A stretch of DNA of 44,034 bases, from the NCBI GenBank assembly GCA_934446455.1, contig CAKSEE010000020.1, forward strand, positions 1 through 44,034, in the 5' to 3' direction. The position numbers and the translations under genes are program-made. Positions 7,778-17,082 of the stretch are shown here, piece after piece; position 1 is the first letter of the stretch, and every line of letters begins with the position of its first letter. Origin of the DNA: an uncultured Oscillospiraceae bacterium. Lineage in GTDB: Bacteria > Bacillota > Clostridia > Oscillospirales > Ruminococcaceae. Below the pieces are notes generated by a model. That model worked only from the letters and a program-made list of their open reading frames with translations, did not search any database and was not told where the DNA came from.

Positions 7778-9175
7778 ATGGCGCAATATGATGTTATTAT
7801 CGTCGGCGCAGGTCCTGCGGGTATATTTACCGCGCTTGAAATGCTGCGCCGCGGTTCTCAGAAGAAGATACTGATAATTGAAAAGGGCGTTTCCGTTGAA
7901 AAGAGAGCCTGCCCCAAGGCAAAGACGAAGGTCTGCATGAACTGCAAGCCCTACTGCCACATTACAACGGGCTTCTCGGGCGCGGGCGCGTTTTCGGACG
8001 GAAAGCTGTCGCTCTCGTGCGAGGTAGGCGGAAGCCTCCCCGAGCTTATCGGCGAGCAGCTAGCGCAGGAAACAATCAACTATACCGACAAGATATACCT
8101 TGAGTTTGGCGCGGACCCCCACGTAGAGGGCGTAAGCGCTCCCGAAAAGATTCGCGAGATACGCAAGAAGGCTATTAACGCGAACCTTAAGCTGGTAGAC
8201 TGCCCCATTCGCCACCTTGGCACGGAAATGGCTCAGCAGCTTTATCTGCGCATAGAAAAGTACCTGCTTGAAAACGGCGTCGACGTGATGTTCAACACCA
8301 AGTGCGAGGATATCATAATCGACGGCGACGCCTGCACGGGCGTAATCATCAGCAACAACGACGGCTCGGACCGCCGCGAGCTGCACGCGCAGAACATCGT
8401 TATAGCAACGGGGCGCAAGGGCGCGGACTGGCTTGAAAAGACCTGCGAGAGCCACAGCATAGCGCATCAGCCGGGCACGGTCGATATCGGCGTGCGCGTT
8501 GAGGTGAGAAACGAGGTAATGGAGGAGGTAAACGCCGTCCTCTACGAGTCGAAGCTTATCGGCTACCCGCTGCCGTTCAAGAACAAGGTGCGCACGTTCT
8601 GCCAGAACCCGGGCGGCTTTGTAAGCCAGGAGAACTACGACAACAACCTTGCGGTCGTAAACGGGCATTCATATAAGGACTTAAAGTCCGACAACACAAA
8701 CCTTGCGATACTCTGCTCCCACAATTTCAGCGTGCCGTTCAACCAGCCTATCGAGTACGCGCAGAAGGTGGGCGAGCTTACGAATATGCTCGGTAACGGA
8801 CATATAATGGTGCAGCGCTTCGGCGATATCCTCGACGGTAAGCGCACATGGCCAAAGGAGCTTAACTTCTCTAACGTAAAGCCCACGATACCCGACGCGG
8901 TTGCGGGCGACATCACAGCGGCAATGCCTTACAGAACGATGACGAACATCATCAACTTCATAAAGGCGGTGGATATGGTAGTGCCGGGCTTTGCAAGCCG
9001 CGAAACGCTGCTCTATTCGCCTGAGCTCAAGTTCTACAGCAACAAGATAAAGATGGACGAGCATTTCAACACAAACATTAAGGGGCTTCATTGTCTTGGC
9101 GATTCCAGCGGCTGGACGAGAGGGCTTATGATGGCTTCGGTAATGGGCGTGCTTATGGGAAGAGAACTAATCTGA
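7778..9175 (+). CDS. FAD-dependent dehydrogenase (COG2509-like)
   Basis: 465 residues. The N-terminal Rossmann motif YDVIIVGAGPAGIFTALEML binds FAD. A cysteine-containing segment CPKAKTKVCMNCKPYCHITT is followed by GFSGAGAFSDGKLSLS, a hallmark of this uncharacterised flavoprotein family, and IVIATGRKGADWL marks the second nucleotide-binding strand. The C-terminus has LHCLGDSSGWTRGLMMASVMG, the typical final FAD contact. The reaction is unknown. The ATG at 7778 follows a weak AAAGG. It is 13 bases upstream of xpt and probably co-transcribed. Confidence 0.85.
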   Translation: MAQYDVIIVGAGPAGIFTALEMLRRGSQKKILIIEKGVSVEKRACPKAKTKVCMNCKPYCHITTGFSGAGAFSDGKLSLSCEVGGSLPELIGEQLAQETINYTDKIYLEFGADPHVEGVSAPEKIREIRKKAINANLKLVDCPIRHLGTEMAQQLYLRIEKYLLENGVDVMFNTKCEDIIIDGDACTGVIISNNDGSDRRELHAQNIVIATGRKGADWLEKTCESHSIAHQPGTVDIGVRVEVRNEVMEEVNAVLYESKLIGYPLPFKNKVRTFCQNPGGFVSQENYDNNLAVVNGHSYKDLKSDNTNLAILCSHNFSVPFNQPIEYAQKVGELTNMLGNGHIMVQRFGDILDGKRTWPKELNFSNVKPTIPDAVAGDITAAMPYRTMTNIINFIKAVDMVVPGFASRETLLYSPELKFYSNKIKMDEHFNTNIKGLHCLGDSSGWTRGLMMASVMGVLMGRELI

Positions 9176-9188
9176 GAGGTAACGTGCA

Positions 9189-9776
9189 ATGCAGCTTTTA
9201 CAGGACAGGATAAACAAGGACGGCGTGGTAAAGGACGGCAATGTCCTTAAGGTAGACAGCTTCCTCAACCACCAGATGGACATCGGGCTTCTTAACGAAA
9301 TGGGAAAGGAGTTCCGCAGGCTGTTCCCCGACAAGAGCATTAACAAGATACTCACCATCGAGGCGTCGGGCATAGGCATTGCGTGCATTACGGCGCAGTA
9401 TTTCGGCTGCCCTGTTGTTTTCGCAAAAAAAGCGCAGAGCATAAACATAGACGGCGAGGTGTACAGCACGCAGATAAAGAGCTACACCCACAACCGCCTG
9501 TACAACGTTATCGTTAAAAAGGCGTTCTTAACGCCGCAGGACAACATTCTTATAATAGACGACTTCCTCGCGAACGGCTGCGCGCTTCTCGGGCTTATAG
9601 ACATAGTCAAGGAGAGCGGCGCGAAGATAGCGGGCGCGGGCATTGCAATTGAAAAGGGCTTCCAGTGCGGCGGAGAGCTTGTGCGCAAGCAGGGTATCCG
9701 CGTTGAGTCCCTCGCGATAGTAGACAGTATGTCCGTAGAGGGCGGCTGCGTTTTCCGCAGCGAGGAAACGGTGTGA
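9189..9776 (+). CDS. xpt: xanthine phosphoribosyltransferase
   Basis: 195-residue enzyme that converts xanthine and PRPP to XMP in purine salvage. It keeps the Bacillus Xpt signature VLKVDSFLNHQMD near the N-terminus, TIEASGIGIA, the hallmark VVFAKK, and the PRPP-binding loop LIIDDFLANG (about residues 122-131); the end reads RVESLAIVDSM. GAGAGGT precedes the ATG. Followed by a nucleoside importer, it fits a purine uptake and salvage block. In many Firmicutes xpt is led by a guanine riboswitch; none is visible here. Confidence 0.95.
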   Translation: MQLLQDRINKDGVVKDGNVLKVDSFLNHQMDIGLLNEMGKEFRRLFPDKSINKILTIEASGIGIACITAQYFGCPVVFAKKAQSINIDGEVYSTQIKSYTHNRLYNVIVKKAFLTPQDNILIIDDFLANGCALLGLIDIVKESGAKIAGAGIAIEKGFQCGGELVRKQGIRVESLAIVDSMSVEGGCVFRSEETV

Positions 9777-9888
9777 GCCTTAACATTGCTTTTTGACGGC
9801 GAGAGCCGTTGAACAGCGGGCGGGCATAAAAGCGCGTCCGATATACACAGGTGCGGATAACCGCAAGACAAACAGGGAGGAAAACAAC

Positions 9889-11055
9889 ATGAAGAAAAGA
9901 ATCCTTGCTGCTGCTCTGGCAGCAGTATGCCTGCTCACAGGCTGCGCAGGCAAGACAAGCAGCGATTCAAGCGCGAGCGACAGCTCCGCAGCTGACAACA
10001 GCTCCGTTGCTGAGAGCAACGTAGACACCGCTGAGGCAGGCGACAGCACTGTAGACACCTCTAAGGTAAAGGCAGGCTTCGTTTACATTGGTAAGATTAC
10101 CGACGGCGGCTACACTCAGGCTCACGACCAGGGCAGACTTGCAATCGAGGCGCTCGGCGTTGAAACCGCTTACGTTGAGGACGTACCCGAGACCGTTTCT
10201 GACTGCAACGACGCTATCAGAACCCTTATCGACGAGGGCTGCAACCTCATCTACACAAACTCCTTCGGCTTTATGGATTCCACCGTTGAAATGGCAGCTG
10301 AGTACCCCGACGTAAAGTTCGCTCACTGCTCCGGCTACAAGACCGCTGACAACCTTTCCACCTACTTCGGCAAGGTATATCAGGCTCGTTACCTCGCAGG
10401 TATCGTTGCAGGCATGAAGACCGAGAAGAACTACATCGGCTACGTTGCTGCAAAGGGCATTCCCGAGGTTATCCGCGGTATCAACGCGTTCACCCTTGGC
10501 GTTCAGTCCGTAAACCCCGACGCTACCGTTGAGGTTGTATTCACCGATACATGGTACGACCCCGCAGTAGAGAAGCAGGCGGCTCTCGAGCTTCTCAACA
10601 AGGGCGTTGACGTTATCGCACAGCACCAGGATACCACCGCTCCGCAGGTTGCTGCACAGGAGAAGGGCGCATACTGCATAGGCTACAACTTCGCTACTCC
10701 CGACGCTGCTCCCGAGGCTTACCTCACCGCAGCTTGCTTCAACTGGGCTACTTTCTATGTTGACGACTGCAAGAAAGCGCTCGATGGCACATGGACAAGC
10801 CGCTCTTACTGGGAGGGTCTTGCATCTAACATGACGTTCCTTGACGACCTTTCCGCACTCTGCGCAGAGGGTACGCAGGAGAAGGTTGACGCTGCAAAGG
10901 CTGCAATCATCGACGGTTCCCTCGAGCCGTTCACGGGTCCCCTCTACGACCAGAACGGCGAGCTTAAGGTTGAGGACGGCGTAAGAATGACCGACGACGA
11001 AATCTGGAACATGGGTTGGTTCGTTAAGGGCGTTGTAGGCACTATCCCCGCATAA
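9889..11055 (+). CDS. BMP-family nucleoside-binding lipoprotein (BmpA/PnrA-like)
   Basis: 388-residue precursor. The ATG at 9889 has AGGGAGG eight bases upstream. The signal peptide ends in lipobox LTGC (Cys19), followed by a Ser/Ala/Asp-rich linker. Core motifs of the BMP family are present: VGFVYIG-like strand KAGFVYIGKITDGGYTQAH, SDCNDAIRTLIDEGCNLIYTNSFGF, YFGKVYQARYLAGIVAGM, IGYVAAKGIPEVIRGINAFT and DVIAQHQDTTAPQVAAQEKG. The neighbouring ATPase and two permeases complete a purine-nucleoside importer of the NupABC/RnsBACD type. Confidence 0.93.
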   Translation: MKKRILAAALAAVCLLTGCAGKTSSDSSASDSSAADNSSVAESNVDTAEAGDSTVDTSKVKAGFVYIGKITDGGYTQAHDQGRLAIEALGVETAYVEDVPETVSDCNDAIRTLIDEGCNLIYTNSFGFMDSTVEMAAEYPDVKFAHCSGYKTADNLSTYFGKVYQARYLAGIVAGMKTEKNYIGYVAAKGIPEVIRGINAFTLGVQSVNPDATVEVVFTDTWYDPAVEKQAALELLNKGVDVIAQHQDTTAPQVAAQEKGAYCIGYNFATPDAAPEAYLTAACFNWATFYVDDCKKALDGTWTSRSYWEGLASNMTFLDDLSALCAEGTQEKVDAAKAAIIDGSLEPFTGPLYDQNGELKVEDGVRMTDDEIWNMGWFVKGVVGTIPA

Positions 11056-11133
11056 GCAAAGCACTTATTTCAATTTTAACAAGCAAGCAGCGCAGCCTGC
11101 CGCAGGGCGGACTGCTCTGTTTGTTTTCCCGAG

Positions 11134-11151
11134 CGGCGCAGCCCTGCGCCG
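11134..11151 (+). other. intercistronic hairpin between lipoprotein and ATPase genes
   Basis: A 7-8 bp GC-rich stem CGGCGCA/TGCGCCG with a minimal loop lies 40 bases upstream of the ATPase gene. It has no T run, so message stabilisation of the lipoprotein transcript is likelier than full termination. Confidence 0.5.
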
Positions 11152-11189
11152 TTTGAGAAAGCAAACAGGAGCGCTTCAAGGAGGTAACG

Positions 11190-12710
11190 ATGTCTCAACC
11201 GTACATCAGGCTTAAGAATATCTGCAAGAGCTTCGGCTCGGTGCAGGCGAACAAGGACGTTTCGATAGACGTTTCAAAGGGAGAGATACTGGCTCTTCTC
11301 GGCGAAAACGGCTCGGGCAAGAGTACGCTCGTTAATATGCTGAGCGGCATTTACACGCCCGACAGCGGCGAAATAGAGATAGACGGCAGGAACGTGGTGT
11401 TCCACTCGCCCAAGGACGCGATAAAGGCGGGCATAGGCATGATACACCAGCACTTCAAGCTGGTAGACGTGCTTACTGCGGCTGAGAACATCGTAATAGG
11501 GCAGGACAAGGGCGTTTTCACAAGCAGGCGCAGAATGAACGAGCGCATAAACGAGCTGTGCGAGCGCTATGGCATAAAGATAGACCCTCAGAAGAAGATA
11601 TACGATATGTCCGTCAGCGAAAAGCAGTCCGTTGAGATACTGAAGATACTCTATCGCGGCGCGGACGTGCTGATACTCGACGAGCCTACTGCGGTGCTTA
11701 CCCCGCAGGAGATAACGGCGCTTTTCGACATACTGCGCGGAATGAAGGAGCGCGGGTGCTGCATTATCATCATCACGCACAAAATGGCTGAGGTAATGGA
11801 GATATCCGACCGCGTTACGGTGCTTCGCAAGGGTGAATCCGTGGCTACCGTTGCCACGGCGGAAAGCACGCCCCAGCAGCTGACAGAAATGATGGTAGGC
11901 GGCGCGGTGTCGCTTGAAATAGAGCGCCCGAAAGAGAAACTGAGCGAAAAGCCGCTGCTTTCCGTAAAGGGGCTTACCAAAAGCTCGTTTGACGGCGTAA
12001 AGCTGCTCAACGGTCTGTCGTTCGACCTTTACGGCGGCGAGATACTCGGCGTTGCGGGCATTGCGGGCAGCGGGCAGAAGGAACTGTGCGAGATAATCGC
12101 GGGGCTTATGAAGGCCGACAGCGGCTCGGTAAGATTCGACGGCGAGGAGATACTCGGGCTGTCGCCGCGCGCGATACTTAAGCACGGCATAAGCATGAGC
12201 TTTATTCCCGAGGACCGCCTTGGCGTGGGTCTTGTTGCGGGAATGAGCGTTATGAACAACGTTATCCTTAAAAGCTACAACCGCAACCGCGGACCTTTCC
12301 TTGACAGAAAGTTCGCGAAAACGCTTGCGGAGCAGATTGTAAAGGACTTCGACATCTCCACGCCCTCGGTAACGCACGAGGTTAAAAAGCTCTCGGGCGG
12401 AAACATACAAAAGGTGCTGCTGGGGCGCGAGATATGGCTGGCGCCGAGGGTGCTCATCACGGCGTACCCCGTGCGCGGTCTTGATATAGGCGCTTCCTAC
12501 AACATCTACCACGTGCTTAACGAACAGAAGAAAAAGGGCGTTGCGGTGCTGTTCATCGGCGAGGACCTTGACGTGCTCAAGAGCATTTCCGACCGCCTTA
12601 TGGTTATACACGACGGCGAAGCGGTGGATATCGTAGACCCCGAAAAGGTGACGAAAGAGGATATCGGTCTTATGATGCTTGGGCATAAGCCGGGCGAGGA
12701 GGCAGTATGA
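11190..12710 (+). CDS. nucleoside ABC transporter ATP-binding protein (tandem ATPase)
   Basis: 506 residues with two fused ATPase domains. Domain 1 has Walker A GENGSGKST (38-46), MIHQHFKLVDVLTAAENI, Walker B VLILDEPTAVLTP and the switch IITHKM; its signature is the degenerate MSVSEKQSVEI usual for this family. Domain 2 has a degenerate Walker A (GIAGSGQKE), signature LSGGNIQKVLLGREI and a divergent Walker B region LITAYPVRGLDIG. CAAGGAGG precedes the ATG. The stop overlaps the next permease start by 4 bases (ATGA). Confidence 0.94.
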   Translation: MSQPYIRLKNICKSFGSVQANKDVSIDVSKGEILALLGENGSGKSTLVNMLSGIYTPDSGEIEIDGRNVVFHSPKDAIKAGIGMIHQHFKLVDVLTAAENIVIGQDKGVFTSRRRMNERINELCERYGIKIDPQKKIYDMSVSEKQSVEILKILYRGADVLILDEPTAVLTPQEITALFDILRGMKERGCCIIIITHKMAEVMEISDRVTVLRKGESVATVATAESTPQQLTEMMVGGAVSLEIERPKEKLSEKPLLSVKGLTKSSFDGVKLLNGLSFDLYGGEILGVAGIAGSGQKELCEIIAGLMKADSGSVRFDGEEILGLSPRAILKHGISMSFIPEDRLGVGLVAGMSVMNNVILKSYNRNRGPFLDRKFAKTLAEQIVKDFDISTPSVTHEVKKLSGGNIQKVLLGREIWLAPRVLITAYPVRGLDIGASYNIYHVLNEQKKKGVAVLFIGEDLDVLKSISDRLMVIHDGEAVDIVDPEKVTKEDIGLMMLGHKPGEEAV

Positions 12711-13780
12711 GCATAGCGGACAGAGTTCATATAACAAAGCGCACCGGCACCTCAAAGGCAACGGAGCTTATCACGCGCATTATTGCGGTAGTGGCGGCTA
12801 TAGCGGCGTCGGGACTTGTAATGCTTATAATGGGGTACAACCCTATTGAGATATTCGTGAAGATAATTAGCTCGACGTTCTCAAAGTACAGCCGCTTTGT
12901 TCTCACCATAAACAAGACGATACTGCTTACGACGCTTTCACTCGGCATTTCCGCGGCGTTCCGCATGAAGTTCTGGAACATCGGCGCGGAGGGGCAGCTT
13001 TATATGGGCGCGTTCGGCGCGGCGCTGGTGGCGTTCGGGTTCCCCGAGCTGCACCCCGCGGTGCTGCTGCCGCTTATGGGACTTGCGGGCTTTGCGTTCG
13101 GCGCGGCGTGGGCGGTTATACCCGCGCTTATCAAGGCGAAGTTCTCAACGAGCGAAACGCTTGTTACGCTTATGATGAACTACATTGCGATAGCGTTCAT
13201 CTCCTACCTTGAAACAGGCCCGTGGAAGGACCCCGAATCCCTTGGCGCGGCGAAGATAGCGCGCTTTTCGGACAACGCCATTCTTCCCGACGTGTTCGGC
13301 ATACACGCGGGGTGGATAATCTGCCTTGCGCTTGTCGTTATAATGACGATACTGCTTAAATACACAAAGCTCGGCTATCAGATAGACGTCCTCGGCGAGA
13401 GCGAGACCACCGCGCGCTACGCGGGCATGAACACGCTCAAGATAATGCTCGCGGCTGTAGTGATTTCGGGCGGACTTTGCGGCGTGGCGGGCTTTATGCA
13501 GGCCTCTGCGATAGAAAAGTCGATAACGCACCAGATGTCGGGCGGACTTGGCTTTACGGCGGTAATCACGGCGTGGCTCGCTAAGCTCAAGCCCCCTGTG
13601 ATAGTGTTGGTTTCCTTTGCGTTTTCAATGCTGCTGCAAAGCGGCAAGTCGCTGCAGGTGATGGGCATACCCTCCTCCATAACGGAGATACTTCAGGGCG
13701 TCATCATATTCTTTGTACTTGGCAGCGAGTTCTTTATAAACTACCGCATTTCGTTCCGCAAGAAGAAAGTGGAGGGCTGA
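12707..13780 (+). CDS. nucleoside ABC transporter permease, subunit 1
   Basis: 357-residue membrane protein of the BPD_transp_2 family. Typical stretches are FRMKFWNIGAEGQLYMGAFG, the cytoplasmic coupling segment LGYQIDVLGESETTARYAGM and SGGLCGVAGFMQASAIE. It has about nine or ten hydrophobic segments. The ATGA overlap with the ATPase gene indicates coupled translation. Pairs with the following gene as the heterodimeric channel. Confidence 0.93.
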   Translation: MSIADRVHITKRTGTSKATELITRIIAVVAAIAASGLVMLIMGYNPIEIFVKIISSTFSKYSRFVLTINKTILLTTLSLGISAAFRMKFWNIGAEGQLYMGAFGAALVAFGFPELHPAVLLPLMGLAGFAFGAAWAVIPALIKAKFSTSETLVTLMMNYIAIAFISYLETGPWKDPESLGAAKIARFSDNAILPDVFGIHAGWIICLALVVIMTILLKYTKLGYQIDVLGESETTARYAGMNTLKIMLAAVVISGGLCGVAGFMQASAIEKSITHQMSGGLGFTAVITAWLAKLKPPVIVLVSFAFSMLLQSGKSLQVMGIPSSITEILQGVIIFFVLGSEFFINYRISFRKKKVEG

Positions 13781-13784
13781 AAAA

Positions 13785-14729
13785 ATGGGTGTATTGAATG
13801 AAATCTCACTGTTTTTGCAGACTTCCGTGCAGATGGGCACGCATATCCTGTTTGCGATAGTCGGCGGCATTATCTGCGAAAAGGTCGGCAACATGAACCT
13901 CGGTATCGAGGGCATGATGCTTATGGGCGCGGCTGTGGGCTACAAGGTGGCGTGCAGCACGGCGAATCCGCTGCTTACTGTGCTTGCGGCGGGCGCTGCG
14001 GGGCTTGTCGGCGCGCTGATATACGCGTTCGTTACGGTAACGCTGCGCGGAAATCAGGTCGTTACGGGTCTTGTGCTTACGATATTCGGCACGGGCATTG
14101 CGGGCTTTATCGGAAAGGAAGTTTCCAGCCTGTCCATACCCGCGGAGGTTATAAAAGCATTCAAGCCCTATGATATCCCCGTGCTGTGCGATATCCCGAT
14201 AATAGGCAAGGCGCTGTTCTCGCAGGGAATATACGTTCAGCTTGCGATAATTACGGCGATACTCGCGTACCTTTACATCAAGAAAACGCGCTTCGGGCTC
14301 AATATGCGCGCTGTCGGCGAGAACCCCGCGGCGGCGGACGCCTCCGGAATAAACGTTACGCTCTACAAGTACGTTCACGTGCTGCTTGGCGGCTTCCTTT
14401 GCGGAGTCGGCGGCGCGTATCTCTCAACGGCGTTCCTTACCACATGGCAGGACAACGTAACTGCTGGCGCTGGCTGGATAGCTGTGGCACTTGTAATATT
14501 CAGCACATGGAATCCGCTTAAGGCGATATTTGCAGCTTACCTTTTCGGTATGCTTAAAGGTCTTAACTTCAAGATGCAGGGCTGGGGCTTTACCATTCCC
14601 TCGCAGATACTTGAAATGCTGCCGTATGTCGCAACGATCGTGGTGCTTATATTCATCACGCTGCGCAAGAAGCGCGAAAATCAGCCGCCAAAGGCGCTTG
14701 GCGACCCGTATTTCAGGGAAGAGCGATAA
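13785..14729 (+). CDS. nucleoside ABC transporter permease, subunit 2
   Basis: 314-residue BPD_transp_2 permease. It contains EKVGNMNLGIEGMMLMGAAV, LRGNQVVTGLVLTIFGTG and the coupling segment FGLNMRAVGENPAAADASGI. GGAGGG lies just ahead of the ATG, four bases after the previous stop. Last gene of the importer operon; a terminator follows at 14736. Confidence 0.93.
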   Translation: MGVLNEISLFLQTSVQMGTHILFAIVGGIICEKVGNMNLGIEGMMLMGAAVGYKVACSTANPLLTVLAAGAAGLVGALIYAFVTVTLRGNQVVTGLVLTIFGTGIAGFIGKEVSSLSIPAEVIKAFKPYDIPVLCDIPIIGKALFSQGIYVQLAIITAILAYLYIKKTRFGLNMRAVGENPAAADASGINVTLYKYVHVLLGGFLCGVGGAYLSTAFLTTWQDNVTAGAGWIAVALVIFSTWNPLKAIFAAYLFGMLKGLNFKMQGWGFTIPSQILEMLPYVATIVVLIFITLRKKRENQPPKALGDPYFREER

Positions 14730-14735
14730 TTGTAC

Positions 14736-14772
14736 AATTTGCCACGGGCGTATGCCCGGGGCAAATTTTTTC
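14736..14772 (+). terminator. rho-independent terminator of the nucleoside importer operon
   Basis: Stem AATTTGCC/GGCAAATT with an inner GGGC/GCCC, followed by TTTTTTC. Confidence 0.88.
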
Positions 14773-14802
14773 TCTTGGAGCAATAAATCTGACGGGCGTG
14801 TA

Positions 14803-14864
14803 TTGACTTTTGGCAGAAAATCGGGTATAATTAAAGTGATTTTTTCACAGCAGGATTTGCTGTG
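14803..14864 (+). promoter_or_regulatory. galE promoter with 5'-terminal hairpin
   Basis: TTGACT (14803-14808), 17-base spacer, TATAAT (14826-14831). A 7-bp stem CACAGCA/TGCTGTG with a 5-base loop (14846-14864) lies just after the expected transcription start. Confidence 0.85.
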
Positions 14865-14889
14865 CGGATAATATCGGAGGTAAAGTGCT

Positions 14890-15903
14890 ATGGCTATTTT
14901 AGTTACGGGCGGAGCGGGCTTTATCGGCTCTCACACCTGCGTTGAGCTGCTTAACGCGGGCGAGGATATAGTCGTAATGGACAACTTCTACAACTCAAAC
15001 TCACGCGCGCTTGACGGAATCCGTGAGATAACGGGCATGGACTTTCGCTTTTACGAGGCGGATATGCTCGATATTGCCGCGGTGGACAAGATATTCAGCG
15101 AGAACGACATTGAGCAGGTGATTCATTTTGCGGGCTACAAGTGCGTCCCCGAAAGCACCAAAAAGCCGCTGATGTATTACTCCAACAACCTGCGCGGAAC
15201 GTTCAACATACTTGAAACGATGAAGAAGTACGGCTGCACGAAGTTCGTGTTCAGCTCCTCTGCGACGGTTTACGGCATTCCCGCAAGCGTACCCGTAAAG
15301 GAGGATTTCCCGCTTTCCGCGATAAACCCCTACGGCTCGACAAAGCTTATTATTGAGAATCTCTGCCGCGAAATGTATGCGGCAGACGACACATGGACGA
15401 TGATACTCCTGCGCTATTTCAACCCCGTGGGCGCGCATAAGAGCGGCAAGATAGGCGAGGACCCCAACGGTATCCCCAACAACCTTATGCCGATAGTGCT
15501 TGACAAGGCTGCGGGCAAGCGCGACGTGCTTGCGGTTGCGGGCAACGACTACCCCACGCCCGACGGCAGCTGCGTAAGGGATTACATACACGTTGTGGAC
15601 CTTGCAAAGGGCCACGTTGCGGCGATAAGAAAGGCGCGCTCGATGAACGGCGGCTGCCCTGCGTACAACCTCGGCACGGGCAAGGGCTACTCCGTAATTG
15701 AGATACTCGATACGTTTGAGCGCGTGAACGGCATAGACCTTGGCTATACGATAGGTCCGCGCCGTCCCGGCGACGCCGCTTCCACCTATTCCGACCCCTC
15801 CCTTGCGGAAAAGGAACTTGGCTGGAAGGCGGAGCTTGGCATTGAGGATATGTGCCGCGACGCGTGGAATTTCCGCAAAATGCGCGATGCAGAAAACAAG
15901 TGA
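14890..15903 (+). CDS. galE: UDP-glucose 4-epimerase
   Basis: 337 residues, the normal GalE length. It has the NAD-binding motif VTGGAGFIGSHTCVEL at the N-terminus, FAGYKCVPESTKKPLMYY, the catalytic Ser-Ser-Ala-Thr/Tyr-x3-Lys system (FSSSATVYG and NPYGSTKLIIE), LRYFNPVGAH and the substrate contact RRPGDAASTYSDPSLAEKEL. It interconverts UDP-glucose and UDP-galactose for galactose use and surface polysaccharides. CGGAGG precedes the ATG. It is monocistronic, with its own promoter and terminator. Confidence 0.96.
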   Translation: MAILVTGGAGFIGSHTCVELLNAGEDIVVMDNFYNSNSRALDGIREITGMDFRFYEADMLDIAAVDKIFSENDIEQVIHFAGYKCVPESTKKPLMYYSNNLRGTFNILETMKKYGCTKFVFSSSATVYGIPASVPVKEDFPLSAINPYGSTKLIIENLCREMYAADDTWTMILLRYFNPVGAHKSGKIGEDPNGIPNNLMPIVLDKAAGKRDVLAVAGNDYPTPDGSCVRDYIHVVDLAKGHVAAIRKARSMNGGCPAYNLGTGKGYSVIEILDTFERVNGIDLGYTIGPRRPGDAASTYSDPSLAEKELGWKAELGIEDMCRDAWNFRKMRDAENK

Positions 15904-15907
15904 TTAT

Positions 15908-15940
15908 AAGGGGGCGCTCACAATAGCGCCCCCCTTTTTT
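15908..15940 (+). terminator. rho-independent terminator of galE
   Basis: Stem AAGGGGGCGCT / AGCGCCCCCC with a 6-base loop, then six T. Confidence 0.93.
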
Positions 15941-15953
15941 CACGCAAACGCTT

Positions 15954-15983
15954 GTCGGCGCTGCTTTTGTGGGCAGCGCCGAC
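15954..15983. other. 11-bp perfect hairpin between galE terminator and orphan cas8
   Basis: GTCGGCGCTGC / GCAGCGCCGAC with an 8-base loop, ending 8 bases before the orphan cas8 stop. It has no clean T run on the minus strand, yet is well placed as a 3' end or stabilising stem for the orphan cas operon. Confidence 0.55.
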
Positions 15984-15990
15984 GGCTCAT

Positions 15991-17082
15991 TCAGTTAAAA
16001 ACACGTCCGCCGGGGGACGGCAAAACAGCCGCGCCGTTTTGCATGTAATCGTCAAGCAGGCGGTTCAGCAGCCTGCGGCAGAGCGTTTGCGCGTATCTTC
16101 CGTTCGTCCCCGCCCTGCGCAGCGCCTCCTCGCGTATGGGGAGCGCTCCGCTCTCCGCAAAGCGGGTTACCGCAGCGTTAAAGTCCTCGCAGGAAACGTC
16201 CCGCCGAAGCGTTACGTACAGCCTGCCTGCGATATACTCGGATACGCACAGCAGCGTTACCGTCACGCCCTGCGCCCTCTGCTGCGAGCGCACCTCTCCG
16301 TCGAACAGCCCGTAGAGCGGCAGCGCACCGCACTCGGTAAACGCGGCGAAGAAGCTCTCGCCCACCCGCACCCCCGCGCTGCGCAGCAGCTGCCTCAGCG
16401 CCTCGTGCGCCTTAAGGGTGCTTTCAAGCCCCGCGCATACCTGCACCCCGCAGTGGAGCACGCCGCGCGGGGGCTCGGCGATGAGCCTTGCGGCGCTGTG
16501 CGCAGACGTAAGCCGCGAGGGGAAGTAAACGGCGGGCGGCTCTGCGGTGCTCATGTCCGCGCAGGGCATGGGCTTGGGCAGGCGCTCGCGGCAGAAGGCG
16601 GTGTACGAGCGTACAAAGCGTACATTCTCCCACAAATGCTGTCCGTTTAGCGTGAACACAGTGAATAGCCGTCTGTCGCGCGAGGGTTCGCCCGAAAGCA
16701 CGCCGAACGTTGCAAGCCTTGCGCACAGCCCGCTTTTCGCGACGCAGCGCATAACCGCCCGCAGCTGCGGCGTGGTGTGCTGCGACATTCCCCATGCGCA
16801 CAGCCCCTTAAGGTAGAGCGTATGCAGGGCGCGGTTGGCGGGCAGATCGTCTGCAAGACAGCACAGCCTGTCGAAAAGCGGCAGCGGCGCGGGTCTGCGC
16901 AGGCGCGGGTCGGCAAGCGCGCCTGCGGGCACGGGAACAGCGGTCTTTTCGCGCACGGCTGAAAGAATAACGCCGTCGTCGTTTATGTCGGCTATGATGT
17001 CGGCGGTTCGGTACTCGAAAAAGAGCGGCGCTTTTTCGGGGAGCTCGTCGTAAAGGGCGCTCAGGCGTCCGTAAAGGCTCAC
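15991..17082 (-). CDS. orphan Cas8c-like protein, short form without the Cas11 segment
   Basis: 363 residues, against about 600 for Cas8c. By eye it follows the canonical Cas8c of this window (37667-39472): an N-terminal LYGRLSALYDEL helix like LINALCGYYDIL; a central LKAHEALRQLLRSAGVRVG then FFAAF like AAAAKKYAAALNYL and the strand after it; AGRLYVTLRRDVSCEDFNAA like SRISMKFFCRSSTIRLLQNI; and NGRYAQTLCRRLLNRLLDD like NGTRYPRALLETVVRRCKTD. It stops where the canonical protein continues into the Cas11c part. GTG start, 4-nt GTGA overlap with the upstream Cas5-like gene, no frameshift. Known role of the family: large Cascade subunit that reads the PAM. No cas3 or cas7 is nearby, so the role here is unknown. 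Homology is inferred by pattern and needs a profile search. Confidence 0.7.
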   Translation of the reverse strand: MSLYGRLSALYDELPEKAPLFFEYRTADIIADINDDGVILSAVREKTAVPVPAGALADPRLRRPAPLPLFDRLCCLADDLPANRALHTLYLKGLCAWGMSQHTTPQLRAVMRCVAKSGLCARLATFGVLSGEPSRDRRLFTVFTLNGQHLWENVRFVRSYTAFCRERLPKPMPCADMSTAEPPAVYFPSRLTSAHSAARLIAEPPRGVLHCGVQVCAGLESTLKAHEALRQLLRSAGVRVGESFFAAFTECGALPLYGLFDGEVRSQQRAQGVTVTLLCVSEYIAGRLYVTLRRDVSCEDFNAAVTRFAESGALPIREEALRRAGTNGRYAQTLCRRLLNRLLDDYMQNGAAVLPSPGGRVFN

